Below, one piece after another: positions 8,619 through 20,680 of a stretch of DNA of 64,000 nucleotides. Source of the stretch: Xanthomonas prunicola (lineage in GTDB: Bacteria; Pseudomonadota; Gammaproteobacteria; Xanthomonadales; Xanthomonadaceae). Position 1 is the stretch's first letter, and each line of letters opens with the position of its first letter. The notes beneath the pieces are model-generated. The model was not told where the DNA came from and ran no database searches. It was given only the letters and a program-made list of their open reading frames with translations. The stretch spans positions 1 to 64,000 of the forward strand of contig NZ_PHKV01000003.1 of NCBI RefSeq assembly GCF_002846205.1. Direction: 5' to 3'. The position numbers and the translations under genes are program-made.

Positions 8619-9203
8619 ATGAAACTGCTCCACCTCGATTCCAGCGCACTCGGCGTCAACTCCATCAGCCGCGAGCTCAGCGCCGCCATCGTGGAGCAGC
8701 AGCACCGGCTTTACCCGGAGGCGGAAGTGACCTATCGCGACCTCGACCGCGACCCGATTCCGCACCTGACCTCGCAAACGCTGGCGCAGACCGATCCGGC
8801 AGAAGCTGCGGCCGCCGAAGCGGTGATGCAGCAGTTTTTGCAAGCCGATGTCATCGTGATTGGCGCGCCGATGTACAACTTCGCCATTCCGTCCACGCTC
8901 AAGGCATGGATCGACCGCATCGCAGTGGCCGGGCGTACCTTCCAATACACCGCCAATGGGCCGGAAGGCCTAGCCGGCGGCAAGCGCGTCATCATTGCCA
9001 GCGCGCGTGGTGGCATTTATGCCGAGCCGACCAATGACTTTCAGGAGCCGTATCTGCGCCAGGTGTTCGGCTTCCTGGGCATCCACGACGTCAGCTTTGT
9101 GCGCGCAGAAGGCGTGGCGTATTCGCCGCAGCATCGCGCCGATGCACTGGCATCGGCGCTGGCCGGTCTGCACACGGAAGAAGAGGCTGCTGTCAGCGCG
9201 TAA
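8619..9203 (+). CDS. azoR: FMN-dependent NADH-azoreductase / quinone reductase AzoR
   Basis: A 194-residue flavodoxin-fold enzyme of the AzoR (AcpD) family that uses NADH and FMN to reduce quinones and azo compounds. The N-terminal MKLLHLDSSALG...SISREL region binds FMN phosphate, and the GAPMYNFAIPSTLKAWIDR motif is diagnostic. Length matches the family (about 200). The ATG at 8619 is chosen over the upstream TTG at 8601. It is transcribed divergently from the LysR gene and ends before a strong terminator, so it is likely monocistronic and induced by electrophiles or quinones. Confidence 0.93.
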   Translation: MKLLHLDSSALGVNSISRELSAAIVEQQHRLYPEAEVTYRDLDRDPIPHLTSQTLAQTDPAEAAAAEAVMQQFLQADVIVIGAPMYNFAIPSTLKAWIDRIAVAGRTFQYTANGPEGLAGGKRVIIASARGGIYAEPTNDFQEPYLRQVFGFLGIHDVSFVRAEGVAYSPQHRADALASALAGLHTEEEAAVSA

Positions 9204-9264
9204 GCATGCGGCGTGATGCATTGCTGCATCGAAAGATCGGCATGGATGCGACATGCCATAAACG

Positions 9265-9300
9265 ACAAACGGGACCATCGCTGGTCCCGTTTGTTTTGCG
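9265..9300. terminator. Strong intrinsic terminator downstream of azoR
   Basis: A perfect 13-bp stem (ACAAACGGGACCA / TGGTCCCGTTTGT) with a 4-nt loop, followed by TTTTGCG. The A-rich left edge could make it act in both directions between azoR and the convergent serS. Confidence 0.88.
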
Positions 9301-9530
9301 TCAACATCTAGTCGTGCGGTGGCTCGCGATCAAACCCACTCAAACGATGTGCGGCAGATGATGCCAGCTGCGCCTGGCCCGCCCCTCGTAAAGCGGCCAC
9401 CAACACTTCGCGATTGCTTGTTCGATGGGCATGTCCCGTGCAGAGCAACCGAGCGTCCGAATGGCACAAGACGCACTGAACGCCGTCCGCACCCGCCCGG
9501 CGGCGAGCGCAGGCGTTGCGTTCGTCGCGC

Positions 9531-11585
<2,055 letters not shown>

Positions 11586-11833
11586 GCGCGGCTAACCCCT
11601 GTCGCGCCTGCGCCCGCGCGACTGCGCGGGTGCCAGAGTCAGGTGGTACATGCCTCAGCTAACGCTGCGTCGCCACAAAGACCATGCGAATTTAACCGTG
11701 CCGCAATGTCAGCTTGACTAAGCTGAACATCCAGGAAGCTCCAGCGCTTCGTCCGCCCGCCGCCTTAGCTCTCCCTCAGGTACCGCCGACCAGACTGGCC
11801 CCGTCATCCCGCAGATGCGCCAGGAGGCCGGCC

Positions 11834-12412
11834 ATGTCCTTCATTTCGAATCCGTCATCCGCCCATCCGTCGTCGCTGCCTCAACAGGGCAAGCGCACTG
11901 TGGAGCGGCAGCAGAATGAGCACAGCGACGGCGCGTCGCCTTGGATGTGGGCGACGCTGATTGCGCTGTTGATCGTGGTCCCGAGTTGGTGGTGGGCACG
12001 CCATAGCGACGAATCCTTCGCCAAGGACACCCAGCCACTGCCGGCGGCGAGCCGCCAGATCCTGCCGACCACCGATGCCCCGCGCGCGATGACGATGGTG
12101 GCGCACCAGCCTGCGCGTCCCGCGATCAGCAGCGTGGAGGCCAAGCCACTGCCGGGCAACGCTATGCCGAGCTACCCGGCCGCTGTGGCACATGCGGACA
12201 TCCAGGGCAGCCGCACCGCACGTCTGCAGCTGGATGTGCAGGGCCGGGTGAGCGATGTGACCATCGTCGACCGCAGCGGCAGCGCTGATCCCCGCCTGGA
12301 TGCGGCCGTGGTGGAGAGCCTGCGTCAATGGCGCTTCGAGCCGGCAACGCGCGACGGCCACGCCGTGGTGAGCAGCGTGCAAGTGCCGGTGGAGTTCACG
12401 GCGCAGCACTGA
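11834..12412 (+). CDS. TonB-like C-terminal domain protein
   Basis: A 192-residue protein with one membrane segment (about 36-54), a variable periplasmic linker and a TonB-type C-terminal domain (about 110-190; MPSYPAAV, VTIVDRSGSADPRLD, LRQWRFEPATRDG). The ATG at 11834 follows an AGGAGG ribosome-binding site at 11822. It is shorter and less Pro-rich than the TonB-like gene 250 bp upstream, on the same strand; the two look like diverged paralogues. Whether it drives receptor transport or is a divergent TonB-domain protein is unclear. Confidence 0.8.
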   Translation: MSFISNPSSAHPSSLPQQGKRTVERQQNEHSDGASPWMWATLIALLIVVPSWWWARHSDESFAKDTQPLPAASRQILPTTDAPRAMTMVAHQPARPAISSVEAKPLPGNAMPSYPAAVAHADIQGSRTARLQLDVQGRVSDVTIVDRSGSADPRLDAAVVESLRQWRFEPATRDGHAVVSSVQVPVEFTAQH

Positions 12413-12740
12413 GGGTGCTTCAGCGCAGAAGTTTCTGAAATCAGCGCCAAGGCGCCCCCGCGGCGCTTGGCCTGAGGAGCGCTGAAACAGACCCTGTTTG
12501 ACCGTGTAGCTGATTGGCACCGCTGTCTCAGGCAAGTCTTCTGCGGGCTTTCGTCCGACTCATGAAGCCGCTCCGGAGAAGACCGTCGCTGCTGGGTGAT
12601 GCCGGAGGGCTGCACACTTGCCCCGGAGTGGAGGCTAAAGCATGTCGCGGTATCTGCGTCGCGGACGGCAGCAGCCGTTCGTGGCAGCCGCCCGGTTCGC
12701 CTGAAGCGCACGCCGCTGAATCGGCGAAAACGCGTTGCAT
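12413..12740. other. Intergenic region with imperfect hairpin
   Basis: This lies between the convergent TonB-like gene and aroA. A hairpin (GCCAAGGCGCC at 12446 against GGCGCTTGGC at 12462, one bulge) may stop transcription from either side but has no T-run. No gene is supported. Confidence 0.4.
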
Positions 12741-14057
12741 CTATTCAGCCGTTTCCAGCCCAAAACCCGCGCCCTGCGCCAGGGTGTCGAAGCCCGGGAA
12801 CGACGTCGCCACGTTCGCCACATCATTCACCTGCACGCTGCCGGTAGACAGCTGGCCGGCGATAGCGAACGCCATCGCAATGCGATGGTCGCCATGACTT
12901 TCGATCACGCCGCTGCCGATGCTGCCGCCGTGGATGGTGGCACCATCCGGCGTTTCGTCGACTCGCACGCCGAGCGTACGCAGGCCTGTGGCCATGGCCG
13001 CCAAACGATCGGATTCTTTGACCCGCAATTCGGCAGCGCCGGTCACCACGGTCTGTCCACTCGCCGCAGCCGCAGCCACGAACAAGGCCGGGAACTCGTC
13101 GATCATGTCGGGCACCAGCGCTTCGGGAATCTGCGCGCCGCGCAATGGCGCGTAACGCACACGTAGATCGGCGACCGGCTCACCGCCATGTTCGGCATGA
13201 TTCTCTTCGCTGATATCTGCACCCATCAGGCGCAATGCGGCCAGCAGCCCGGTGCGACGGGGATTCAAGCCGACCGCGCGTAGCACCACTTCCGAGCCGG
13301 GGACACTACTGGCTGCAACGATGAAGAACGCTGCCGACGAAAAATCCGCAGGTACCGCGATATCGGTCGCGCGCAGACGCTGCCCGCCGCGCAAACGTGC
13401 TTTACCGGGCGAAAAGTCGATGTCCACGCCGAACGCCGACAGCATGCGCTCAGTGTAGTCGCGGGTGGGATGCGGCTCGGTCACCGACGTCTCACCTTGC
13501 GCATAGAGACCCGCCAGCAGCACCGCAGACTTGACCTGCGCACTGGCAACCGGCGACACGAAATCGATGCCATGCAGCGCTTGCCCACCGTGTACGCGCA
13601 ATGGCGGAGTGCCGTCGTCCTGCGTGTCGATCCGCGCGCCCATCTGCGCCAGCGGGCCGGTCACGCGCCGCATTGGCCGCTTGGACAACGACTCGTCACC
13701 TACCAGCACACTGTCGAAGCGCTGCGCGGCCAGCAAGCCGGCCAACAGGCGCATGCCGGTGCCGGCATTACCGCAATCCAGCGCCTCGGCCGGTGCCTGC
13801 AGGCCATCCACACCCACACCGTGCACGATGCGCTGCGACGCCGACGGCGTCTCGATGCGGACGCCTAGCTTGGCGAAAATGGCGGCGGTAGAGCGTGTGT
13901 CTTCGCCTTCGAGAAAGCCATCGATCCGCGAAACACCATCAGCGAGCGCGGCGAACATCACCGCGCGATGCGAGACCGATTTATCGCCAGGAATGGCCAG
14001 ACTGCCCTGCAATACGGTGCCGCGACGGGCGATCCAATGGTGCGTGCTGCTGCTCAT
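12741..14057 (-). CDS. aroA: 3-phosphoshikimate 1-carboxyvinyltransferase (EPSP synthase)
   Basis: A 438-residue enzyme joining shikimate-3-phosphate and phosphoenolpyruvate to give EPSP, the sixth shikimate-pathway step and the glyphosate target. Visible signatures are GDKSVSHRAV near residue 24, GNAGTGMRLLAGLLA (about 96-110) and the late RVKESDRLAAMATGL segment. Length is standard. It is downstream of pheA and serC on the same strand (122 bp after pheA). That supports a serC-pheA-aroA aromatic/serine biosynthesis operon of the type seen in this family. Confidence 0.96.
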   Translation of the reverse strand: MSSSTHHWIARRGTVLQGSLAIPGDKSVSHRAVMFAALADGVSRIDGFLEGEDTRSTAAIFAKLGVRIETPSASQRIVHGVGVDGLQAPAEALDCGNAGTGMRLLAGLLAAQRFDSVLVGDESLSKRPMRRVTGPLAQMGARIDTQDDGTPPLRVHGGQALHGIDFVSPVASAQVKSAVLLAGLYAQGETSVTEPHPTRDYTERMLSAFGVDIDFSPGKARLRGGQRLRATDIAVPADFSSAAFFIVAASSVPGSEVVLRAVGLNPRRTGLLAALRLMGADISEENHAEHGGEPVADLRVRYAPLRGAQIPEALVPDMIDEFPALFVAAAAASGQTVVTGAAELRVKESDRLAAMATGLRTLGVRVDETPDGATIHGGSIGSGVIESHGDHRIAMAFAIAGQLSTGSVQVNDVANVATSFPGFDTLAQGAGFGLETAE

Positions 14058-14178
14058 GCGTGTGATCCGATGGCTGCGACATCGCCAACGCTGACGATGC
14101 GCTTTGAAGAAAGTTGCGGCGCTGCCACCACAAAGATAGCGGCGCGCCAGCGGTGACTGTCGTATCGAGCTTCGATGC

Positions 14179-15387
14179 TCAGGGAATGGCCACCGGATAC
14201 GACCCCAGCACCTTGATCTGTGCCGAGTGCGCTTTCAGTTCGGCCAGCGCCTGCTTCATCGCCTCGTCTTCCACGTGGCCGGCCAGGTCGATGAAGAAAC
14301 CGTATTCCCACTTGGCCTGATGCGAGGGACGCGACTCGATGCGGTTCATGCTGATGCCATGCCGCGCGAACGGGCTGAGCACGTCGAACAACGCGCCCGG
14401 CTTGTCGTGGATGAACACCAGCACCGAGGTGCGGTCGTGCCCGGAGGTGGGAAAGATCTGCCGGCCGATCACCAGGAAACGCGTGGTGTTGTCGTCGTCG
14501 TCTTCGATCGACTTCATGATGACTTTCTTCAGGCCATACACGTGCGCGGCGCTCTCGCCGCCGATCGCTGCAGCATCTTCGGCGTTGCGCGCGCGCCGCG
14601 CGCCCTCGGCATTGCTGGAGACGGCGATCTTCTCCACCTTGGGCAGGTGCGAACGCAGCCAACCGGCGGTCTGTGCGAAGGATTGCGAATGCGCATAGAT
14701 ACGCTCGATGTCCTCCAGCCGGCCGTTACGCGAGAGCAGGTACTGATGTACGCGCAGCTCGACTTCGCCGCAGATTTTGAGATTGGAGGTCAGGAACATA
14801 TCCAGGGTGACCTGGATGGTGCCCTGCCCGGAATTTTCCACCGGCACCACACCGAAATCGGCGTTGCCGGCTTCCACTTCCTGGAATACTTCTTCGATGG
14901 TGGCCATCGGCAGTCCCACCGCCGAGCGGCCGAAATGCTTGAGCACCGCCTGCTGGCTGAAGGTGCCTTCCGGGCCGAGGTAGCCGATCTTCAGCGGCTC
15001 CTGCTGTGCAAGGCACGCCGACATGATTTCGCGGTAGACGTGCACCAGCACTTCGTCACTGAGTGGGCCTTCGTTGCGGTCCACTACCATGCGCAGCACT
15101 TGCGCCTCGCGCTCAGGGCGGTAGTAATCCACCGCCGCCGCGAGCTTGCCCTTGGCCTTGCCGACCTGATGCGCAAAGTTGGCGCGCTCGGCGATCAGCG
15201 CCTGGATATTGCGGTCGATCTCGTCGATCTTGGCACGCACATCGGCCAGCACCGGTGCGGCGGTCTTGATCGCAGATTTGTCAGCCGGCGTGTTTGCATC
15301 CTTAGTGACTGACGCGCCCGCGGATGTCTTCGCCGGCTTGTTTTTGCCGCCAGTGGCGGCCGTGGGCTTGTTGGACTTTGGAGCCAT
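14179..15387 (-). CDS. pheA: Bifunctional chorismate mutase / prephenate dehydratase (P-protein)
   Basis: A 402-residue enzyme of phenylalanine synthesis. Chorismate is rearranged to prephenate by the AroQ-type mutase domain (about 45-130; RAKIDEIDRNIQALIAERA). Prephenate is then dehydrated to phenylpyruvate (about 132-310; GYLGPEGTFSQQA, the N-S-x-x-G segment VENSGQGTI, DNTTRFLVIG). A C-terminal ACT domain (about 318-395; KPGALFDVLSPF, then ESRPS) gives feedback control by phenylalanine. A Lys/Ala/Thr-rich leader of about 40 residues precedes the mutase domain and looks disordered. It is the middle gene of serC-pheA-aroA. Confidence 0.96.
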   Translation of the reverse strand: MAPKSNKPTAATGGKNKPAKTSAGASVTKDANTPADKSAIKTAAPVLADVRAKIDEIDRNIQALIAERANFAHQVGKAKGKLAAAVDYYRPEREAQVLRMVVDRNEGPLSDEVLVHVYREIMSACLAQQEPLKIGYLGPEGTFSQQAVLKHFGRSAVGLPMATIEEVFQEVEAGNADFGVVPVENSGQGTIQVTLDMFLTSNLKICGEVELRVHQYLLSRNGRLEDIERIYAHSQSFAQTAGWLRSHLPKVEKIAVSSNAEGARRARNAEDAAAIGGESAAHVYGLKKVIMKSIEDDDDNTTRFLVIGRQIFPTSGHDRTSVLVFIHDKPGALFDVLSPFARHGISMNRIESRPSHQAKWEYGFFIDLAGHVEDEAMKQALAELKAHSAQIKVLGSYPVAIP

Positions 15388-15469
15388 CGCTGGGCATTCC
15401 TAAAATGACGGCGCATGTCCGCTGGCAGCGCATGCGCCTACGCGGCAGACGCCGCAGGTAAATGAAGAC

Positions 15470-16555
15470 TCAGCCGTGACGCTGCTGGAAGTCGCGCATA
15501 AAAGTAGCCAGCGCTTGCGCGCCCGCGACCGGCATCGCGTTGTACAGCGACGCACGGATGCCGCCGACTGCCTTGTGACCCTTCAACGCGAGCAACCCGG
15601 CCGCCTTGGATTCGCTGACGAACAACGTATCCAGTTGCTCGTCCGGGAGAAAGAACGGGATGTTCATGCGCGAACGCACTGCCGGATTGACCAGATTGCG
15701 GTAGAAGCCGCCAGAGCCGTCGATGGCCCCATACACCAGCGCGGCCTTTTCGGCATTGCGGCGCGCAAACTCCTGCACACCGCCCTGCTGCAGCATCCAC
15801 TTCACAGTGAGCCCGAGCAGATACCAGTTCCACGTCGGCGGCGTGTTGAGCATCGAATCGCGCGCGACATGCGAGGCGTAATTGAAGATGTCCGCACGCG
15901 GCTGCCCGGCGCGCTCCAGCAGATCGCGCCGCACGATCACCACCGAAATGCCGACCGGGCCGAGGTTCTTCTGTGCGCCCGCATAGATCAGGCCGTAGCG
16001 CGAAATATCCAGCGGCTCGGAGGCGATCGACGAACTGAAGTCGGCGAACAGCGGCAGCGTGCCCACGTCCGGCGTGTCGCGAAATTCGACGCCATGGATG
16101 GTTTCGTTGGCGGTGATGTGTACGTAGGCCGAGTGCGGCGACAAGGTCCAGCTGGCCGCCGGCGGGATGTCGATGAAGCCATCGGCCTGCGCGTCGACCG
16201 CGATGCGCGCATCCACATACGTGGCCGCCTGCTTGATCGCCGTCTTGCCCCAATGCCCGGTGATCACATAGTCGGCCGCCTGGCCGGGCGCCGCGAAGTT
16301 GAGCGGCAGCAGCGCCTGGATGGTGGTGGCGCCACCGGCGGTGAACATCACTGCATAGTCGTCGGGAATCGACAACAAACTGCGCAGATCGGCTTCGGCA
16401 GCGGCCGCCACCGCCATGAACTCCGCGCTGCGGTGGCTGATTTCCACGATCGAGGCGCCAACGCCGTTCCACTCGACCATCTCCGCCTGCGCCTGCCGCA
16501 GGACCGATTCCGGCAATGTCGCAGGGCCGGCACTGAAATTGAACGCGCGTGTCAT
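15470..16555 (-). CDS. serC: Phosphoserine aminotransferase
   Basis: A 361-residue class V aminotransferase converting 3-phosphohydroxypyruvate to phosphoserine, and also acting in pyridoxal phosphate synthesis. It begins [15 protein letters not shown], the family signature. The PLP lysine is in [12 protein letters not shown], and [12 protein letters not shown] lies near the C-terminus. Length is standard. It leads the group serC-pheA-aroA, with 82 bp to pheA, and is divergent from msrP. Confidence 0.97.
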   Translation of the reverse strand: MTRAFNFSAGPATLPESVLRQAQAEMVEWNGVGASIVEISHRSAEFMAVAAAAEADLRSLLSIPDDYAVMFTAGGATTIQALLPLNFAAPGQAADYVITGHWGKTAIKQAATYVDARIAVDAQADGFIDIPPAASWTLSPHSAYVHITANETIHGVEFRDTPDVGTLPLFADFSSSIASEPLDISRYGLIYAGAQKNLGPVGISVVIVRRDLLERAGQPRADIFNYASHVARDSMLNTPPTWNWYLLGLTVKWMLQQGGVQEFARRNAEKAALVYGAIDGSGGFYRNLVNPAVRSRMNIPFFLPDEQLDTLFVSESKAAGLLALKGHKAVGGIRASLYNAMPVAGAQALATFMRDFQQRHG

Positions 16556-16730
16556 GGCACACCTTGTCGAGCTAGCCTTCTAGTATGCCGCAGCGCATCG
16601 GGCTTGGCAGCGGGCAAAAAAGTTGCAGCTGCATCCTTTTGACTGAGCCTGACGTAACGTAGGCATGCATCAAAGCGAACTTTTGTCCCGGTTCGTTACT
16701 CTCACGCTGCAGCCACTGCCGGAGCCTGCC

Positions 16731-17699
16731 ATGTCGTTTCGCGATGCTTTCAAATTGCCGTCCAGCGAGATCACCGATGAGGCCGTCTATCGCGACCGTC
16801 GCCGGCTGCTGCAGTTCTTTGCGTTGACCCCGGCGCTGGGGGTGACTGGATGCGCCGAGGCCGATCCACCGCCTCCGCCCAAGACCGTGGTGACCCCGGC
16901 GCAGGCGCGCAGCGGCTTCCGTACCGCCGAGGAACTGACACGGCTGGAAGACGTCACCAGCTACAACAATTTTTACGAGTTCGGTACCGACAAGACCGAT
17001 CCGTCCAAAGCGGCCAAGACATTGAAGCTGTCGCCGTGGACGGTGAAGGTCAGCGGCGAGTGCGAGAAGCCGGGCAGCCTGTCGCTGGACGAATTGCTCA
17101 AGGGCATCACGCCGGAGGAACGCATTTACCGGCTGCGCTGCGTGGAAGGCTGGTCGATGGTGATCCCGTGGACGGGCGTGCCATTGGGCGAAGTGCTCAA
17201 GCGCTTCGCGCCGACCTCCAAGGCCAAGTACGTGGCATTCACCACGCTGGCTGATCCGCAACAGATGCCGGGCGTGCGCTACCGCTCGATCAACTGGCCG
17301 TATCGGGAAGGCCTGCGTATCGACGAGGCGATGCACCCGCTGACCCTGCTGGCCACCGGCCTGTACGGTAAGCCGCTGCCACAGCAGAATGGCGCGCCGT
17401 TGCGGCTGGTGGTGCCGTGGAAATACGGCTTCAAGAGCATCAAGTCGATTGTGGAAATCCGCTTCGTCGAAAAGATGCCCGAGACCGCGTGGCACGATCT
17501 GCAACCTTCGGAATACGGCTTTTTCTCCAACGTCAATCCGGCGGTGGACCACCCGCGCTGGAGCCAAAAGACCGAGCGCCGCATTGCCGGTACCGCCAGC
17601 AAGCTCTTCGCCGAGCGCATCGCGACGAAACCCTTTAACGGGTATGCCGATCAGGTCGCTTCGTTGTATACAGGCATGGATCTGAAGAAGTGGTTCTAG
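16731..17699 (+). CDS. msrP: Protein-methionine-sulfoxide reductase catalytic subunit MsrP
   Basis: A 322-residue periplasmic molybdopterin oxidoreductase (formerly YedY) that repairs oxidised methionines in envelope proteins. A twin-arginine export motif ([10 protein letters not shown], about 22-31) is followed by a hydrophobic segment ending in TGC. The molybdenum-ligating cysteine is in LRCVEGWSM, followed by [13 protein letters not shown] start at ATG 16731 (GGAG just upstream), not the in-frame ATG at 16665, because this places the Tat motif near the N-terminus. The haem partner msrQ is 276 bp downstream on the same strand. Confidence 0.94.
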   Translation: MSFRDAFKLPSSEITDEAVYRDRRRLLQFFALTPALGVTGCAEADPPPPPKTVVTPAQARSGFRTAEELTRLEDVTSYNNFYEFGTDKTDPSKAAKTLKLSPWTVKVSGECEKPGSLSLDELLKGITPEERIYRLRCVEGWSMVIPWTGVPLGEVLKRFAPTSKAKYVAFTTLADPQQMPGVRYRSINWPYREGLRIDEAMHPLTLLATGLYGKPLPQQNGAPLRLVVPWKYGFKSIKSIVEIRFVEKMPETAWHDLQPSEYGFFSNVNPAVDHPRWSQKTERRIAGTASKLFAERIATKPFNGYADQVASLYTGMDLKKWF

Positions 17700-17975
17700 A
17701 GTGATCGCTCAAGTCACCTGAGGCCGGCTCACTGTCCAAGCGCGATGAAGCACCGGTACTGCCTCATCGTGCGCCAGCGCGCTCCCACGATGCATCCCTC
17801 GTACGGTAGTCCGGCGTCTTGGGGCAGCGAGTGGCGGAGCACGACCGGGCAGGACAAGAGGTTGTCCGCAACGTATCGCCGCGCAATGCCGCACACTTAT
17901 TCGCACTGTGGCTGACGCGCATGACACGCAGCTGCGGACCTTCTCCTCCGCAAACCGCTTCATGAATGAGATCGC

Positions 17976-18632
17976 ATGGCCAAGACCTCCACGTCCGTGA
18001 TCGCTGCCAAGGCACTGGTCCACATCGCCGCGCTGGTGCCGATCGCCCTGCTCGGCTGGCAATTCTGGCAGGTATGGCAGAGCGGTAGCGACGCATTGGG
18101 CGCCGACCCGGTCGCCGAAATCGAGCACCGCACCGGGCTGTGGGCGCTGCGCTTGCTGCTGATCACGTTGGCAATCACCCCATTGCGCCAACTCACCGGG
18201 CAAGCGGTATTGATCCGCTTCCGCCGCATGCTGGGCCTGTACGCGTTCTTCTACGCCACCGTGCACCTGGCGGCTTATCTCACATTGGACCTGCGCGGTT
18301 TCTGGACGCAGATTTTCGAAGAGATCCTTAAACGCCCCTACATCACGGTGGGATTTGCCGCGTGGCTGCTGCTGATGCCGCTGGCGATCACCTCGACCCA
18401 GGGCTGGATGCGTCGGCTCAAGCGCAATTGGGGCCGCCTGCACATGCTGATCTACCCGATCGGGCTGCTTGCAGTGCTGCATTTCTGGTGGCTCGTGAAG
18501 TCCGATATCCGCGAGCCGGCGCTGTATGCCGGCATTCTTGCGGTGTTGCTGGGCTGGCGTGTCTGGAAAAAACTCAGCGCGCGCCGAACCACAGCAAGGC
18601 GCTCAACGCTGCCGCCAACAACACCGCGCTGA
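17976..18632 (+). CDS. msrQ: Protein-methionine-sulfoxide reductase haem-binding subunit MsrQ
   Basis: A 218-residue integral membrane b-type cytochrome (formerly YedZ) that passes electrons from the quinone pool or flavins to MsrP. About six membrane segments and conserved histidines are visible, including ATVHLAAYLTLD, GRLHMLIYPIGLLAVLHFWW. The N-terminus differs from E. coli in having a long first segment. The last 59 bp overlap the 3' end of the convergent FHA gene. The 276-bp gap after msrP holds an imperfect hairpin around 17740-17775, which could be an internal attenuator. Confidence 0.93.
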   Translation: MAKTSTSVIAAKALVHIAALVPIALLGWQFWQVWQSGSDALGADPVAEIEHRTGLWALRLLLITLAITPLRQLTGQAVLIRFRRMLGLYAFFYATVHLAAYLTLDLRGFWTQIFEEILKRPYITVGFAAWLLLMPLAITSTQGWMRRLKRNWGRLHMLIYPIGLLAVLHFWWLVKSDIREPALYAGILAVLLGWRVWKKLSARRTTARRSTLPPTTPR

Positions 18633-19422
18633 GCAGCAACCAGGGCCAACGGGCCACCTTCACTGGCGCGCGCGGCGGCTCTGCAACGGCACGCGGCTGC
18701 GGCTGCGGTTCGGTGTCGGGCAGGTCCCAGGTGGTGCTGTGGTGGGTACGCGGCACTTCCACCACAAACCGGTGGCGCGCGTCGAAAACGACCTGATCGC
18801 CGGCCTGCAGCCAGCCATCGCGTACCTGTACGCCATTGATCCAGCTGCCTTCTTCCGACCCCAGATCGCGGATCAGGACGCGGTCGCCATGACGCTCCAA
18901 CCGCGCGTGCTGTGCAGCGAACGCAGGGTCGTCGATGACGATGTCGGCGGCGGCGTCGCCGCCGACCAGACGCGAGCGATCCAGGGTGAAACTCCGCCCG
19001 TGATGACGACCGCCCACCCCACGCAGCAACAGGCAGACCTCGCTCAAGCCGGCCGTGTCTTCCTGACTATCGTTGGACGGCGCAGTTGAGGGCGCACTGC
19101 GTAGCAGCATCTCCACGCCATCGGCATAGATCGCATCGCCTGGGCGTAGCAGTGCCATGCGACGAACCGGACGCCCATTGACGTGGATGCCGCGGATGCC
19201 GTTGGCCACCTGCAACCACAGACCGCGCTGGTCCAGGCAGAACTGCGCCAACAGCAACGCTCCCTGCGCATCGCTGACCACCCGCACGCTGCCGGAGGCA
19301 TGGCGGACGATCCGGTGGACGCCGGGCTTGAGGGGATGATCCGGCTGCTGCCGGTGGGTGAAATGAACTTGCAGGTCGCGCACCGGCCGCAGCCTAGCAG
19401 GTTTGCTCCCGCGTGCGGCCAT
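18574..19422 (-). CDS. Membrane-anchored protein with two FHA domains
   Basis: A 282-residue protein. An N-terminal degenerate FHA-like region (about 15-110; IRGIHVNGRPVRRMALLRPGD) precedes a canonical FHA domain (about 130-225; RSRLVGGDAAADIVIDDPAFAAQHARL, SEEGSWINGVQV). A Pro-rich linker and one C-terminal membrane helix (about 262-279) follow, so it is probably tail-anchored with the FHA domains in the cytoplasm. FHA domains bind phosphothreonine, but no Ser/Thr kinase is nearby. Its 3' end overlaps msrQ tail-to-tail by 59 bp. Function unknown. Confidence 0.85.
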   Translation of the reverse strand: MAARGSKPARLRPVRDLQVHFTHRQQPDHPLKPGVHRIVRHASGSVRVVSDAQGALLLAQFCLDQRGLWLQVANGIRGIHVNGRPVRRMALLRPGDAIYADGVEMLLRSAPSTAPSNDSQEDTAGLSEVCLLLRGVGGRHHGRSFTLDRSRLVGGDAAADIVIDDPAFAAQHARLERHGDRVLIRDLGSEEGSWINGVQVRDGWLQAGDQVVFDARHRFVVEVPRTHHSTTWDLPDTEPQPQPRAVAEPPRAPVKVARWPWLLLSAVLLAAALSALLWFGAR

Positions 19423-19630
19423 CTGGCGTGATCGGAGCTTGCCGGGGTGCAGTCAGGCGCGCATCGGGAACGCGATGCAGCCTGGTTGAGCGTGCGCAGT
19501 GACGGCGCACGGCGCGCGTTGCAGGCCCGCCTTCCTGACATGGCCAGCAATGTCGCGCACGGGCACACTTGGAGCCGGGGCCGCGCATGCGCACAATGCG
19601 CCCTCACTTTTCGCGTGACCCATCGCACCC

Positions 19631-19906
19631 ATGTCCAGCATCGATATCCGCCACGACCATTCCTTGACGCCGGCCCAGGCCCGCGCGGCCATCGACGAGG
19701 CGGCGCGCAAGCTGACCGATCGCTACGGCATCGCCTCGCATTGGGAAGGCGATACCTTGCGCATCGCACGTGCCGGCGTGGATGGGGCGATCGCGCTGCT
19801 GCCGCAGCAAGTACACGTCACCGCCGAGCTGGGCTTCTTGCTGTCGGCCATGCAGCCGATGGTGGAATCGGAAATCCGCCGCTTGCTGGCCGAGAAACTG
19901 GCCTGA
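19631..19906 (+). CDS. Polyhydroxyalkanoic acid system family protein
   Basis: A 91-residue protein matching the small PHA-granule-region family (TIGR02610 type): DIRHDHSLTPAQARAAIDEA, a central G-I-A-S-H-W-E-G strand, then VTAELGFLLSAMQPMVESEI-RRLL. These proteins are encoded with phasins and are thought to associate with polyester granules, but no biochemical role is assigned. The granule-associated protein gene follows 160 bp downstream on the same strand. Confidence 0.85.
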   Translation: MSSIDIRHDHSLTPAQARAAIDEAARKLTDRYGIASHWEGDTLRIARAGVDGAIALLPQQVHVTAELGFLLSAMQPMVESEIRRLLAEKLA

Positions 19907-20068
19907 ACGCACGCGTGGCGCGGCGCTGCTTCAGCGCCAAGTCACCTGCCCTGGCGCTTGCGGGTAGATGCTGGCAACCCACCTGATCGGACAACGCTTC
20001 ACCTGTCCGATGCAGGGTCGGTACTAGGGTGAAGGCAACGTCACTTTGGCAACCTACAGGAGCATCGC

Positions 20069-20632
20069 ATGACGACCGGATACGATCAGAACGGTAACCG
20101 CGACAACGCGGCCCACGGCTTCCAGGCGCAAGCCGAACAGATCTCGCGCCGGCTCGGCGAATCGGCGCAGACCGTGTGGCTGGCAGGGCTGGGCGCGCTT
20201 GGCCGCGTGCAGAGCGAGGGCGGCAAGTTGTTCGACTCGCTGGTGCGCGAAGGCGCTGCCTACGAACGCACCGGGCAGCGCAAGGCGGCCGAAAGCGTTG
20301 ACGAATTGCGCGAAGAAGTGGAAACCCAGTTCGAACAGGCGCGCGACACCGCCGTGCGCGGGTGGGACAAGCTGGGCAAGGCCTTCGACGAGCGCGTGAA
20401 GGGTGTGCTACGCACGCTCAACATCCCCGAGCAGGAAGAGCTGGAAAACCTGCGCCGCGAGGTCGAATCGCTCAAGGCCCAGGTGCGTGCCAACACGGCG
20501 GCCACCAAGCGTGCCAACCGCACCGCCAACCAGGCGGCGCAAGCCGCCAGCAGCGAGACGCCGGGTACCAGCGGTGCAGGTGCGGGGTCGACGACGTCGT
20601 CCGGCACCCCCGGTGCGTTCGACTCTGAATAA
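20069..20632 (+). CDS. Phasin-family / poly granule-associated protein
   Basis: A 187-residue protein of the poly(hydroxyalkanoate) granule-associated family (TIGR01837/phasin-like). The N-terminal amphipathic region ISRRLGESAQTVWLAGLGALGRVQSEGGKLFDSLVREG is characteristic, then a charged coiled coil (about 75-145) and a low-complexity Ala/Ser/Gly/Thr tail. It would coat carbon-storage granules and limit their size. AGGAG lies just before the ATG. It pairs with the small PHA-system gene upstream and is followed by a hairpin terminator. Confidence 0.88.
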   Translation: MTTGYDQNGNRDNAAHGFQAQAEQISRRLGESAQTVWLAGLGALGRVQSEGGKLFDSLVREGAAYERTGQRKAAESVDELREEVETQFEQARDTAVRGWDKLGKAFDERVKGVLRTLNIPEQEELENLRREVESLKAQVRANTAATKRANRTANQAAQAASSETPGTSGAGAGSTTSSGTPGAFDSE

Positions 20633-20644
20633 GCAACGGTAAAA

Positions 20645-20680
20645 GCAACCGCGCCATCGTAAGGTGGGGCGGTTGTTTCC
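20645..20680 (+). terminator. Intrinsic terminator after the phasin gene
   Basis: Stem CAACCGCGCCA (20646-20656) against TGGGGCGGTTG (20665-20675), one G-G mismatch in 11 pairs, then TTT. It sits 13 bp beyond the phasin stop. Confidence 0.8.
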
